Positions 11,530-21,310 of a stretch of 64,000 nucleotides of DNA are shown one piece after another; position 1 is the stretch's first letter; every line of letters begins with the position of its first letter. The stretch lies in assembly GCA_021234155.1 (NCBI GenBank), contig JAJEKV010000213.1, positions 374,001-438,000 of the forward strand. The letters are read 5' to 3'. Made by a program: the position numbers and the translations under genes. The notes below the pieces were generated by a model. That model saw nothing but the letters and a program-made list of their open reading frames with translations. It was not told where the DNA came from and searched no databases. This stretch comes from Isoetes taiwanensis. Taxonomy: Eukaryota > Streptophyta > Lycopodiopsida > Isoetales > Isoetaceae.

Positions 11530-11769
11530 ATAATTGTGAAATTTTCTTAAGTTTTGCGCTAAATGTTTCTTGTACCCATTATGCTAAGATATATCTACCT
11601 TATCATGTAATCCTTATGTATTAATGACTATTAACTGTTTTGTCAATGTAAGGCTTTGTATGATTTCTTATAACTAAAGATAATTCAATTGCAAGTAAAA
11701 TTGATCAACATCTAACCCAAATAAAATGTATTGATGATCAATCCTTGCAGCAAGGAACTCAAGTGCAGG

Positions 11770-13430
11770 ATCTCAAGATCAGCACCGACCACGCAATTGG
11801 GTACCAAGGAACTTGTTTGGCAGAGAACAGGAAGACTTTGAGCAGGATATGTCACCAGAGGCAGTCAACGCAAGGTTGGTGCAGATGAGGAACCAGATGC
11901 AACACCTCATCAACTGGGCGACACCTCTCATGAATGCACAGGAAGATGGTCCTCCACCTCCACCTTGTTTTCCGGGTGGTGACGAAGTCCCTCAGCAGGA
12001 AGGGGAGGGCAACCAGGGGAACGTCAGGGATAGGAGAAGGAAGAGGAGAACCAGGGAGTCCATCATCATCTAGCTCCAGCTCATCGATAGCTCTTCCGGT
12101 GAGGACAGCTCGGCTCCGAGCAAATCCGGGCACACCTAAAAAGCAAGGAAAAGAGCAAGAAAGGCGGTGACTATCGAAAAAGGTGGATAGTGCTATGAGC
12201 AATGTATGGAAGACAAAGGAAGCTCGGTTCGAGGGAAAGACGGATCAGGCATGGAGGTGAAGCATGGCTTGATGAAATGGAAGAATTTGGCAACTCATAC
12301 GGTATGAAAGACAAGGACATAGGGAAAGTTGCTACTGACTAACCTTATTGGACCGGCAAGGATCCGGGTGGAAGGGATATGCTAAATCCAACCAGGTGAA
12401 GAGGAACAATTGCGAGTTTAGTGGATAGGTTCCATGACGTATGAAACTATTTTTTCGGACGTATAAAGTGCAAAAATACGTATTTTGGGAAAAAACGTAT
12501 TTTTGTATTTAATTCTCCCGTAAAAAAAAAAAGTTTCGCAAAAGCGAAACCTTCCGTTTCGCTTTACGAACTTTCTTTTCGCGTGCGAAGTCTAAGTTTC
12601 GCCACGCGAATCCCCCTCGCCGGCTTTGGCGAAGCCTTAATGTTAAACCTGTGGCTCTTTTGGCGTGAAGTATAAGGTTAAACCTCGTGAAACTGTTAGC
12701 GTAAGCATTCTTTAGTTTAAACTTCTGCGAAGGCGGTTGGCGTAAGCGGCGGATTTTAAACGAAGTTTTCTATATATATTTTGGTGGCGTTAAACTACTT
12801 GGCGAAGTTATTTGTTTAAACTACGCCAAAGATGTTTTGGCGTAAAGCGAAAGCGGTTCATTAAACTTCGCAGCGAAACGCTATTTCGGTTACGTGGCGA
12901 AAAATCTTCCATTTAAACACGGCGAACCCGGACAATGATAGGCCAGCAGTTGTTTTTAAACTACGAGAGTTTTCGGCAATAGGAAATTTTTTAGCGTATT
13001 TTTGGCATTATTCGCGTCAAATTTGTGCAGTATCAAGCGAAAAATGCGTATAGCGTATAAAGCATTATCTGATGTGAACCTATCCTGGCGAGGTTTAAGA
13101 CCTTGACAAGGCTTTCCATAAGCACTATGTGCCAAGGTCTCATACTAGTAGACGGATCGGCAGCTTTACAGGTTGAATCGGGGTAGCTTATCGCTGGCTA
13201 AGTATACCGAAGAATTTATGAGGCTCAGGCTGCATGTTCCTGGAGTCTCAGAGAGGCAAGCAGTGGATACTTATATTGAGGGGTTGAACAACAATATCAA
13301 GAGGCTTGTTAGAGCAATCAACCCAAGGTCAGTTGCGCAGGCCGAAGATAAAGCTATAAGTTTGGAGGAGGCACCAGCAACTCCAGCAGAGAAGCAATCA
13401 ACCTTCGTGGGTAAAGAGTTCGAGGCGTGA
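11770..13430 (+). pseudogene. gag: gag (retrotransposon capsid), interrupted by a MITE
   Basis: The N-terminal part (about 11770-12073) encodes GREQEDFEQDMSPEAVNARL followed by a helical stretch and proline-rich PPPPPC. After frameshifts the capsid core continues, with WTGKDPGG near 12355 and CEFKT at the point where the MITE enters (12411-12420). After the MITE, KAFHKHYVP resumes, then RGSLSLAKYTEEFMRLRLHV and PGVSERQAVDTYIEGL (13173-13430). This matches the Retrotrans_gag pattern (F...KYVP...YT.EF..L...VPG..E). The capsid packages the element RNA in cytoplasmic particles. A frameshift near 13425 separates this part from the nucleocapsid. Confidence 0.75.
12421..13087. mobile_element. 667-bp MITE inserted in gag (Mutator-like candidate)
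   Basis: The ends are inverted: GGATAGGTTC at 12423-12432 and GAACCTATCC at 13076-13085. They are flanked by near-identical direct copies, GCGAGTTTA (12412-12420) and GCGAGGTTTA (13088-13097). A 9-10 bp target duplication is typical of Mutator-like elements. Removing the insert with one duplicate joins gag as CEFKT...KAFHKHY, as expected for the family. The interior is unlike its surroundings: CG-containing palindromes (TTTCGCAAAAGCGAAA near 12533) and about nine TTAAAC motifs separated by GGCGAA/GGCGTAA. No transposase is encoded. Confidence 0.75.
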
Positions 13431-13845
13431 TCGGGGACAATATCGGGGTAAGCAATCAGCAGCCTACACCATCGGGAGTCAGCAGCAAGGTAAGGGTCAG
13501 AGCAAAGCTTTTCGGGACCGTAAGCCACAGAATGCATCAGGGGGAAGCGCTCTTAAACGTCTCCTAGACAGTCTGCCGAAGGAAAAGAGACAGGAATGCA
13601 TTGAGAAAAAGCTATGTTTCAGGTGCTTCCAGCCAGGGCACCGAACACATGATTGTCCATTCGTCATGCAGTCAGCCTTGGCGAAATCCTTGGATTGGGA
13701 CTCCCCAACAGAAGCGGACGAGGACGACGACCAGCAGGAGGGCCAGGACTTCATAGATGGTGAGTGCCACATATGTGCAAACATTGAGACAGGTGATATA
13801 GAGAATCAGTCAACTGTCATCAAGGTGACGGATCATCATAGATAG
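13427..13845 (+). CDS. gag: gag nucleocapsid region with CCHC zinc knuckle
   Basis: This open frame continues gag after a shift near 13425 and ends at the TAG at 13843-13845. A basic, glutamine-rich stretch (RDRGQYRGKQSAAYTIG) leads to SLPKEKRQECIEKKLCFRC. The zinc knuckle CFRCFQPGHRTHDC has the exact CX2CX4HX4C spacing used to bind element RNA. An acidic tail (EADEDDDQQEG) follows. The frame carries no internal stop over about 140 codons. Confidence 0.75.
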
Positions 13846-14039
13846 TAATCCTTATGTAGTCCTCATAGATAGATGTGTAGCTCTCATAATTTTGCATCTC
13901 CTAGATTGGGCTGCTCTAATGAAGAACAAGGTATTGAAGTCCAAGCCAAGGCCGGTGGCTATGGCAAAACGGCGCCATTCGCACACTAAGGGGAGGAGGA
14001 TCACCTTTGACATAGACCTTAGTGGGGCTAAGTGGCCGA

Positions 14040-14200
14040 TGGGGAGGAGAAGTCATGGACATCGGAAGATATGATCCGATAGTGGGGATGGAATTTTTGA
14101 AGCCGCCAAAGCCATGATTGATTGCGGCCCGAATGAAGTCACCATGACGGCACCGCGGGCGGCAGCAAGTTGATGGTGAAAGGTAAGAAGCTAGATTCTC
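14040..14200 (+). pseudogene. Retroelement protease remnant
   Basis: Near 14052-14150 the translation reads DIGRYDPIVGMEF and, after a shift, AKAMIDCGPNEVTM. This resembles the C-terminal half of retropepsin in gypsy elements (the D.ILGMDWL...A.IDC pattern). The catalytic DTG/DSG half is not recognisable between 13850 and 14040, where stops are frequent. It would cut the polyprotein if intact. Confidence 0.5.
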
Positions 14201-14479
14201 CTATGCGGTGTATTTCTTTGAAGCGGCTAAGGAGGAGTATAGAAAGGAATAAAGGTGGATTACATCTTGAGGATGGAATCGGTTGAGCCGAACAAGGGGA
14301 TGGAAGTGACCCAAAGGGAAATCGGTTGCCAGCGAGATAGCAAGGCTTATTTCAGAGTTCAAGGATGTATTCCGGATGAAATCCCGGCGGCCAACCTTAT
14401 AGGGGTGTGGAATGTGAGATCACATTGGCTCAGGATCTGAAGCCTACCAAGAAGGCGCCATATAGAATGAGCACCCCTG

Positions 14480-15290
14480 AATTGATTGAGCTCAAGAAAC
14501 GGCCGAGGAATTGCTCGAGCTTGGATTTATAAGAGCAAGTGTGTCTCCTTTGAACACCTATACTCTTTTTGTGAAGAAGAAAGATGGGAGCTTAAGAATG
14601 TGCATAGACTATCGCCAGCTTAATAAGCAGACGATAAAGAACAAGTATGCATTGCCAAGGGCAGATGATCTAATGGACCAGTTATTCTCTAAAATTGATT
14701 TGAGGTCAGGATACCATCAGATAAGAATAAAAGAAGAGGATATCCATAAGACTGCTTTCAGAACGTGGTATGGTCATTTTGAGTTTACAGTAATGCCCTT
14801 TGGACTATCGAATGCGCCAGCAACGTTTATGCGCCTCATGAACGACATCTTCAGAGACTTCTTGGATGAGTTTGTTATTGTTTTCTTCGACGACATCCTA
14901 ATCTACAGCAAGTCCCTTGAAGAGCATTGTCAGCATCTCAGGAAAGTGTTGGAGAAGTTGAGACGTCATCGGTTGTATGGGAAGCTCTCTAAGTGCCACT
15001 TTGCAACAGGCCGAGTGGAGTACTTGGGGCATGTAGTAACATCCGAGGGAATCTCCACAGATCCATCTAAGATTGAGGCAATAGTGGATTGGCCAGCTCC
15101 AAGGAATGTGGCAGAAGTAAGAAGCTTTCTCGGATTGGTGGGATATTACAGAAAGTTCGTGAAGGACTTTGCTAAGTGGGCGTCCCCTCTGTCGGACCTC
15201 ACTAAGGCCAAGAAGATTAAGGATTGGACTAGCCATTGGTTAGAGAAAGTCCAAGCTTCTTTTGAGAAGCTTAAAGAGGCCTTAACAACA
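14480..15290 (+). CDS. pol: Reverse transcriptase domain of chromovirus pol
   Basis: Copies element RNA to DNA inside cytoplasmic particles. The frame is open through the whole domain: [77 protein letters not shown] and [11 protein letters not shown]. The catalytic motif is [11 protein letters not shown] near residue 125 of the frame. It is followed by [12 protein letters not shown], the connection [19 protein letters not shown] and PLSDLTK. This is the best preserved part of the element. The open frame continues into RNase H and ends at 15416. Confidence 0.9.
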
Positions 15291-15700
15291 GCACCAGTGC
15301 TTGTTCTTCCGGATCCGAGTAAAGATAAGTTGGTAGCAACAGATGCAAGCAAGATAGCAACAGGGGCAGTCTTGATGCAAGAAGGAAGGGTAGTCGCCAC
15401 GACTCGAAGAAGATGATGAACGACGCCGAGCAACGCTTACCCAACCCATGATCAGGAGCTGCTAGCCATTGTCGGGGCATTGAGGATATGGAGGCATTAT
15501 CTTTGGGAAGGAAGTTTTGAGGTTAGATACCGATCACCGAGCCTTCAAGTATCTTTTCACCCGACCACTCCTCAACTTAAGGCAAAGGAGGTGGATGGAA
15601 TTCCTTGAGGAGTATGATTTTGATATTATATATAAGCCCCGTAAGCTTAATGTTGTAGATGCCCTCTCGGAGACCATTTCGCACAAGGACGATTGTAACG
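15291..15700 (+). pseudogene. pol: RNase H domain of chromovirus pol, frameshifted
   Basis: Begins in the RT frame with [20 protein letters not shown] and [12 protein letters not shown], which holds the first catalytic aspartate. The frame then breaks near 15400. [19 protein letters not shown] is read in a second frame (15445-15510). [20 protein letters not shown] and [20 protein letters not shown] are read in a third (15517-15660). The enzyme would remove RNA from the RNA:DNA hybrid. At least two frameshifts separate its pieces. Confidence 0.8.
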
Positions 15701-15879
15701 CGATTTCCACTTTTCGAGTGAGTTTGGCAAGAAGATTGAGGAGTCCTTGCCAGCAGATGTGGACTTCAAGGAGGTATGGGAAAGCCTTTCCAAGGAAGCC
15801 GTAATCGTGATAATAGAGGAAGCCTTCAAGCATTATAAGAAGGAAGGCAACCTGTTGTATCACAAGCATAAGTTGTGTG

Positions 15880-16660
15880 TGCCCGAATCATCGGGGGTAA
15901 GAAAGCTAATTCTTCATGACACATAATGACCCAATAGCAGGGCATCTTGGCTTCATGAAGACCTATTTCAAGATTGATGTAGCTACGGCGAGGAATGAAG
16001 AGTGATAGCTGCATATATTCGGGATTGCCAGTTATGTCAGCAGACCAAAGCGGAGCAACTTCGGATTCCAGGTGCTCTTGAGCCATTGGGGGTGCCAAAT
16101 GCAAAGTGGGAGGTCATAAGCATGGATTTCATCACGGGTCTCCCTAGAACTCTTCGAGGCAAGGATGCATTGATGGTTGTCGTAGATAAGTTATCTAAGA
16201 TGGCACATTTTGTGCCTTGCAAGACTACTGACACCGCATTAGATACTGCCAAGTTATTTGTAAGGAGATTTTTAGACTCCATGGCATGCCTCGAGGAGAT
16301 AATATCCGATAGGGATTCCAAGTTTATGAGTGCCTTTGGCGGGACCTCTTCAGCACCAGACGGGGCGAAGCTCTCCATGAGCACGGCATATCACCCCCAA
16401 ACAGATGGTCAGACGGAGAGGCCGAATCAGATCATTGAAGACATGCTTCAAGCTATGTGTGGAACAAGCGGTCCAAGTGGGGCAGTATATCCACTTGGTG
16501 GAATTCGCCTACAACAGTGCCAAGCAGGAGTCATCTCAGATGTCTCCTTTCATGGTAAATTACGGGTACCAGTGCTTAACCCCGGATACCTGGCACAATC
16601 CTGTGTCCAAGGTAGAAGTATCCCAGCAGATGTTAGGGGATATCAGCGACTAGTGGAAGA
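15880..16660 (+). pseudogene. pol: Integrase of chromovirus pol, frameshifted
   Basis: The HHCC zinc-binding part reads RKLILHD...GHLGFMKTYFKI, then IAAYIRDCQLCQQTKAEQLR. The catalytic core carries all three acidic sites: MDFITGLPRT, SDRDSKFMSAF and HPQTDGQTERPNQIIEDML. After about 16460 the frame changes and continues as LVEFAYNSAKQESSQMSPF and GYQCLTP. It would insert the element DNA into chromatin. Frameshifts near 15990 and 16460 break it. Confidence 0.85.
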
Positions 16661-16759
16661 AGTAAGGGGTTATTTATTGGCGGCAAGAAGTCGGCGTAGA
16701 AGAGTGTGGCCGACAACCTGGGACCGTAAGAGAATTCAAGGTAGGCGATAGCGCCCTGG

Positions 16760-17215
16760 TTGAAGATAAAGGTGAAGCAAGCCAAGCTGCGGATTGGGGG
16801 CTGCAAGAAGCTTGCCCCTAGGTGGGCTGGTCCGTTCAAGATTTTTGGAGAGAGTGGGCTCTCAAGCCTACAAGTTGGATCTTCTAGCCCATCTCAAGGT
16901 TCACAAGGTCTTCCAATGAAGTTTATTAAAAGGCACAATCCTAACCCCGAGGAGGTTTTGGATACTCCAACCTTGTTGGAAATGACGGAGGAGCAAGTAG
17001 AAATAGTGCCTGAATTGCTTCTTGATAAGTCATTCAAGAAGACTAGGAGGTCTCAATTCCTCCAAAGATTTGGTTAAGTGGAAGCACTTGCAGGTGGAAG
17101 ATCGACATGGGTATTGAAGCAAGACTTGGAGAAGCAATACCCCGAGTTTATGAAGGAGTTTGATGGGCGAAGTCGTCTCGGACTTTGGTCGAGCCCCCGA
17201 CTTGCCGGTGGTTAG
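16760..17215 (+). pseudogene. pol: Integrase C-terminus and chromodomain remnant
   Basis: KKLAPRWAGPFKI (16800-16840) is the conserved beta-barrel strand of gypsy integrase C-termini. After shifts, MKFIKRHNPNPEEVLDTPTL follows. Further on come VPELLLDKSFKKTRRSQFL, then in other frames LVKWKH and TWVLKQDLEKQYPEFMKEF. The order P..LL-LVKWK-TWV..DLE..YPEF matches a chromodomain, which targets integration to modified histones. At least two frameshifts interrupt it. Confidence 0.65.
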
Positions 17216-17300
17216 CTAGTATGTTGTTAGTTAGTTTTAAGTCCGGGGCGCATGCATTCTAGTTACTAGGGTGCATGTGCGGTAACCTTGGATCGTGTGG

Positions 17301-17620
17301 GCGATGATGGGATACACCTTTAGGGCATTCTCTAGGCCACACGCACCAAGAGGTGCGCATGACCATTAGGGTCATGCAAGTGAGGAATGAGGCATGGTGG
17401 GCGATGATGGGACATCGATCGGATGATCTCTATGCCACGATGCGTGGTACGCACACCTGGCCGTAGGAGGGTCATGGTGAAGGTTAAAGTGATCATCGCG
17501 ATGATGGGATCGTGGAGACGCGTTCCTAGCTTCAAACCCGTGGGGCATGATGCACTAGGGGTACTCGGCACGGGTAACCGAGTACAAGGTAGCACTCGAT
17601 CATGGGCGATGATGGGAGCA
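17301..17620 (+). repeat. Degenerate 100-bp tandem repeat in the gypsy 3' region
   Basis: GCGATGATGGGA occurs at 17301, 17401, 17499 and 17606, with spacings of 100, 98 and 107 bases. Between them other elements recur in diverged form, such as GGGTCATG and CATG with GGTAAC. The array lies between the chromodomain remnant and the polypurine tract, a place where plant gypsy elements often carry tandem repeats. Confidence 0.7.
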
Positions 17621-18068
17621 TCTTAAATGATCCTTAAGCTCAAATCCGAAAGGGCCATGATCTTGGGCAAGGTAGTAGGACAACCTTGAGTCAGTAGTTC
17701 GGCTCAAGGAGGTAAGGGGGGTGGTCCCCTAAAACCACAAATTATTAACTAAACTAACGTAATGTGCTCCTTTTGCAGGCAAGTAGAAGGTGGACTTCAA
17801 CGAGGAGCGCATTACGAGAAGATAGGGGGAGCCATAATTTAGATTATGAACCCTAATAACTCTTACAATAATGTTTTGAATTATCGTAAGAAATAACCGT
17901 GTTAAGGCTATATAATTTTGTATAAGTACAAATATAGCCTAAATTTTTGACTTGAACTAATAAAACTTGATTGCTAAACTAAACTAAAGGTTATGACATG
18001 TTGTTGCTTGTGCAGGCATAAGGTAGGTTCGTCACCTTAGCAATAATCTTCGAGGACAAGATTGTCCT

Positions 18069-18082
18069 AAGGGGGAGAAGAA
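18069..18082 (+). promoter_or_regulatory. Polypurine tract (plus-strand primer)
   Basis: The 14-base purine run AAGGGGGAGAAGAA directly precedes the TG that opens the LTR. This is the expected position and composition of the primer for plus-strand DNA synthesis. A small GAGGAC/GTCCT hairpin precedes it. Confidence 0.8.
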
Positions 18083-19708
18083 TGACGGTCAGGGGAATAT
18101 CGCCATAAATACGTATATTCACGGATCGTCACCATACAAGTCTATCTTCATAGCCTTGTATACCATAGATTGTGGCACTAGGGGGCATGGCTAAGTTATT
18201 CTCATAACTTAGCCAACCATAGGTTAAGCCATTATCCACGTGGCCTTAACCTATTGGGGCACCGCCACGGGGACTCACCGATTGGTGCCACGTGGCATCC
18301 TAGGTGGACCTAACTTATATAGGCATAAACCCTAACCCTAGACCTCTTTCCAGCCCTAGCACCCGAGAGACTCACCTACTGCGTTGAAACCCCGTTTTGA
18401 ACATCGTTCTTGTGGCATAGACCTGGTGCAAGCCCCCGAGGGGTAGACTCGTTCTTGGAGTAGGGGCGGCATCTCGTGAGTCGAGACCATGGAGGCACAC
18501 CGGATCTGGAGGGAGAGCTTCAGGAGCAGGTATGTAGGATAGTGGTTGTGATAGCTCATCGGAAATTAGGCGTTCGGATATGCTAGTATCTTGTATCTAG
18601 AGTAGAGCCATCCTAGAACCCATATTCAACATCTTGAACCCTAATCAAGGAACCCTAACTATTAGTTAGATTTGTATGATTAGGTTAAGATGTTCTTCTT
18701 ATGATTATTCTCATGATGTGATGATTATGTGATGATGGTTGATCATGTTTGCTCCTCTTGTATTGGGAAGGGGGTAGAGACCTAGAGCCATATGTAGTAT
18801 GCTCCTAGAGTAGATCCCTTAGTTCCTATTAGTTGCGGCTTTGTGCATAGGAGCCCACCGGGCTATTGAGGCTATGATATGACTCAGCACCATATAACGG
18901 GCTAGGGAAAGTGGAGGGAGGATCCCCTGGCCGAGTGGGGGCCGAGGGGGATCCCATAGTGGGCTAGGCTTATGGTGGGTCACGCCGTGTGGGCCGAGCA
19001 TGGGTCCGACACCTCCTGGGGCAATGGTGTTGCCACGCCTCTCGAGCCGCAAGTGTTGGCTTGGCTCTCGTTTTGGGGGTTCGGTCGGTGCGAATCGGGT
19101 GTCGCCACGGTTCTCTAGCCCATGGCACCTCTAGATCCTGGGAAGGGGAGATGCAACCCTTCCTGCCTCATCGGACCAGGGAGATGCAACCTGGAGTAGT
19201 CCCGATGGGTGATGCCATGGGATTCGTATCCGGAAGGCTAGAGTCTGTCGAGCCCTGATCTAGCCCATCGCAAAGTATGCACGGGAGGGGCGGATGGAGT
19301 GGTCAACCCTAGCCATTGTTCTATGCCAGCCCCCGCCATTGCCATGACTCGATTCCTCGCTCTATCTTGAGGCCTAGTCGGCCGGTCATCCTCCTTATGA
19401 GTCCCGAGCGGGTAGGAGCCGCCATGTTTTATGGTTCGTGATTATCATCTTTGCCTTGGATTATGAGTGATGCACTACCCTTCGAGGTAGTATTTGTATA
19501 TGTTGATGCTAGTTCTGACGTGTTATCGCTTCCGCTGTTATAGGAGCCCATAGGGGAAGGGCGCGCAAGACACCTTCGTGTTCCCTTCCCGCACTAAGAG
19601 TCACCTCAGAGTGCAGGGTAGACGAAGGGCCCATGCGGTTGTTAAGCCGGATGGGGGATTTCCTGCCGAGTGTACGGCCGGGCGCCGTACGTTTAGCAGG
19701 GAGCGTCA
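18083..19708 (+). repeat. 3' LTR of the plus-strand chromovirus
   Basis: It starts TGACGGTCAGG right after the polypurine tract and ends GGGAGCGTCA, so the ends form the inverted pair TGACG...CGTCA. Length is 1626 bp. A TATA-like CTTATATAGGC at about 18313 is the likely promoter core. The possible five-base target duplicate on the right is CACTA (19709-19713); the left partner cannot be checked because the 5' LTR is absent. Confidence 0.75.
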
Positions 19709-20217
19709 CACTATCTCTTTTGTGATGATCTTTTACAATATATTTTGAATAGAAATAGCTCTATAAAGAAAGGCTTAAGTTAGATTTAGGGCCTGATTTA
19801 AAAAGATGCATGGATTTTTCGGATTGCAAGTATTAATAGATATGATTGCTAGTGTATAATAAACTTAAATAAGACACAAACTGATGCAGGTTTCCCAGAG
19901 TGGAAAAATACAGCAGAAAAATAGAGAATGATGTCTGATATAAATAGGAACTGTGCTTTGAGACAGTGTTTGAAAGAAGATGTAAACTAGATCTAGATCT
20001 AGGAATGAATAATACTTTATAAAGCATTAAGATGGATTGAGAAGCAGTAATGTTATGAAGTTATGATTTACAGAACTTAGATAGGCCGATGTATAAGGGT
20101 TAAAATAAACAGGAATACAATTGAGAATTACTTTTTTTGGGATTAACACTCAATGCACAAATGGTGCATGTAATTAGAGGATTATGATACGAAATAATTG
20201 AAATACCATGAATAAGA
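19709..20217. other. Unassigned AT-rich sequence
   Basis: No open frame, repeat or RNA gene is recognisable between the LTR and the MITE. Confidence 0.5.
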
Positions 20218-20538
20218 GGGTAAAAGCATGTTAGGGTGTCCCTTAAAAAGTATTACTTAGTGACCAAAAAAGTACCTAAAAAGGTACCCAGGACTGGGTA
20301 CTGGGTACCTGTGTAATATCTCAATAAAAGGTACATTCTAGAACTTTTATATATATTTTGGTCTCCGGTAGCATTATCTTTATCTTAACTTTTAATATTA
20401 ATGCGTCCGTGACTTTTATTTTAGACTTTTGTACTAGTTTTAATGAAAATAAAAATGAGAAAGTACCCAGTTCTGAAGTACCTAGTGTATGTACTTTTGC
20501 AGGTTCCAAAAGTGGTACACCCTAACATGCTTTTACCC
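20218..20538. mobile_element. 321-bp MITE with 22-bp terminal inverted repeats
   Basis: The left end GGGTAAAAGCATGTTAGGGT (from 20218) is the reverse complement of the right end ACCCTAACATGCTTTTACCC (to 20538). The first 22 bases match exactly and similarity extends weakly inward through AAGTAC motifs. The 4 bases AAGA flank it on both sides (20214-20217 and 20539-20542). The interior contains GTACCCAG/CTGGGTAC palindromes and no ORF. Confidence 0.75.
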
Positions 20539-21310
20539 AAGATGTTTTGCTGTACAAAAAGCTGGAAAAGAACCCTTGTCCTTATATGAGATGTTTGCTT
20601 ATTACTTAAGACAGCAGCTATGATCGATAACTAAACTATCTAGACTATTAGATCTGTGAGTATGCAGAATATTACATACTTAGAAGACATTCTTAGAGGA
20701 TGTTTTAAATGGAAGTACATCTCCAAGGTAAGGGAGATTACATCATCACAAGCAAAGAAGCTGATACAAAAGCATAGTGCTGGACAGTACAGAGCTGGAT
20801 AAAAGTAGCAGAGCTCATATGAACTTAAATAAATTTTTATTTGATTCATTATAGGCATAGTGAAGGGGATAACCCAGAAAACCTACTGCTTACCTGCTAG
20901 TTCTGCCTTAATTACCCTTCTTAGGCTAATATTTGGCTGTTTAACTGCAGGTAACCAGGTTTTCTGCTCTATGCTTTGATGTTTCGTTCATAGCTGGTGG
21001 AATTTCAAGTAAGCTTGTTCCAAATGTGAATGGGATACCGAGAATACACGGCTGAATGCCCATTTGAATAATGTTCATTACACAAATTAAAAGATGTAAT
21101 AAGATTGTTTTATATATGATCAAATGTTTGGTTATTAATTTGAGATAAATATAAGAAGAGATACCTTTTCCTGGCCTAGAGAATTAAATCCTGTATGTTT
21201 TCTAGGGCTGCCAAGTGTAGACTTAGTATTCCAAATGGAATATTAAGGATAAAAAAAAAAGGAAACAGATTTGGGGTTTTTTTTTTTTTTTTTATTATTA
21301 TTATTATTAA
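20539..21310. other. Unassigned sequence ending in a T-run and ATT microsatellite
   Basis: No gene is recognised. A T-run of about 18 followed by several ATT units (about 21278-21309) lies immediately before the Helitron end. Confidence 0.5.

Larger units (their letters stand above)
10394..19708 (+). mobile_element. Ty3/gypsy chromovirus-type LTR retrotransposon, 5'-incomplete and degenerate
   Basis: In order on the plus strand: an unidentified ORF, gag with zinc knuckle, protease remnant, reverse transcriptase, RNase H, integrase, chromodomain remnant, degenerate tandem repeat, polypurine tract and 3' LTR. The RT-RNaseH-IN order defines Ty3/gypsy (Metaviridae), and the C-terminal chromodomain defines chromoviruses. 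No sequence matching the 3' LTR is seen at the 5' side, where copy B of the segmental repeat abuts at 10393, so the 5' LTR and primer-binding site are missing. Many frameshifts and stops make it non-autonomous unless part of them are sequence errors. Confidence 0.85.

Noticed and set aside
14898-15236. Antisense open frames across the RT and RNase H region
   Set aside because: They are shadows of the plus-strand pol reading frame, which carries the conserved RT motifs.
17301-17620. Regularly spaced short repeat resembling a CRISPR array
   Set aside because: Only a 12-base core is conserved, the spacing is about 100 bases, and the context is a plant gypsy element.
18324-18340. AAACCCTAACCCTAG, similar to the plant telomere repeat
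   Set aside because: Only two partial units inside the LTR leader. ACCCTAA-like words are common in plant leaders.
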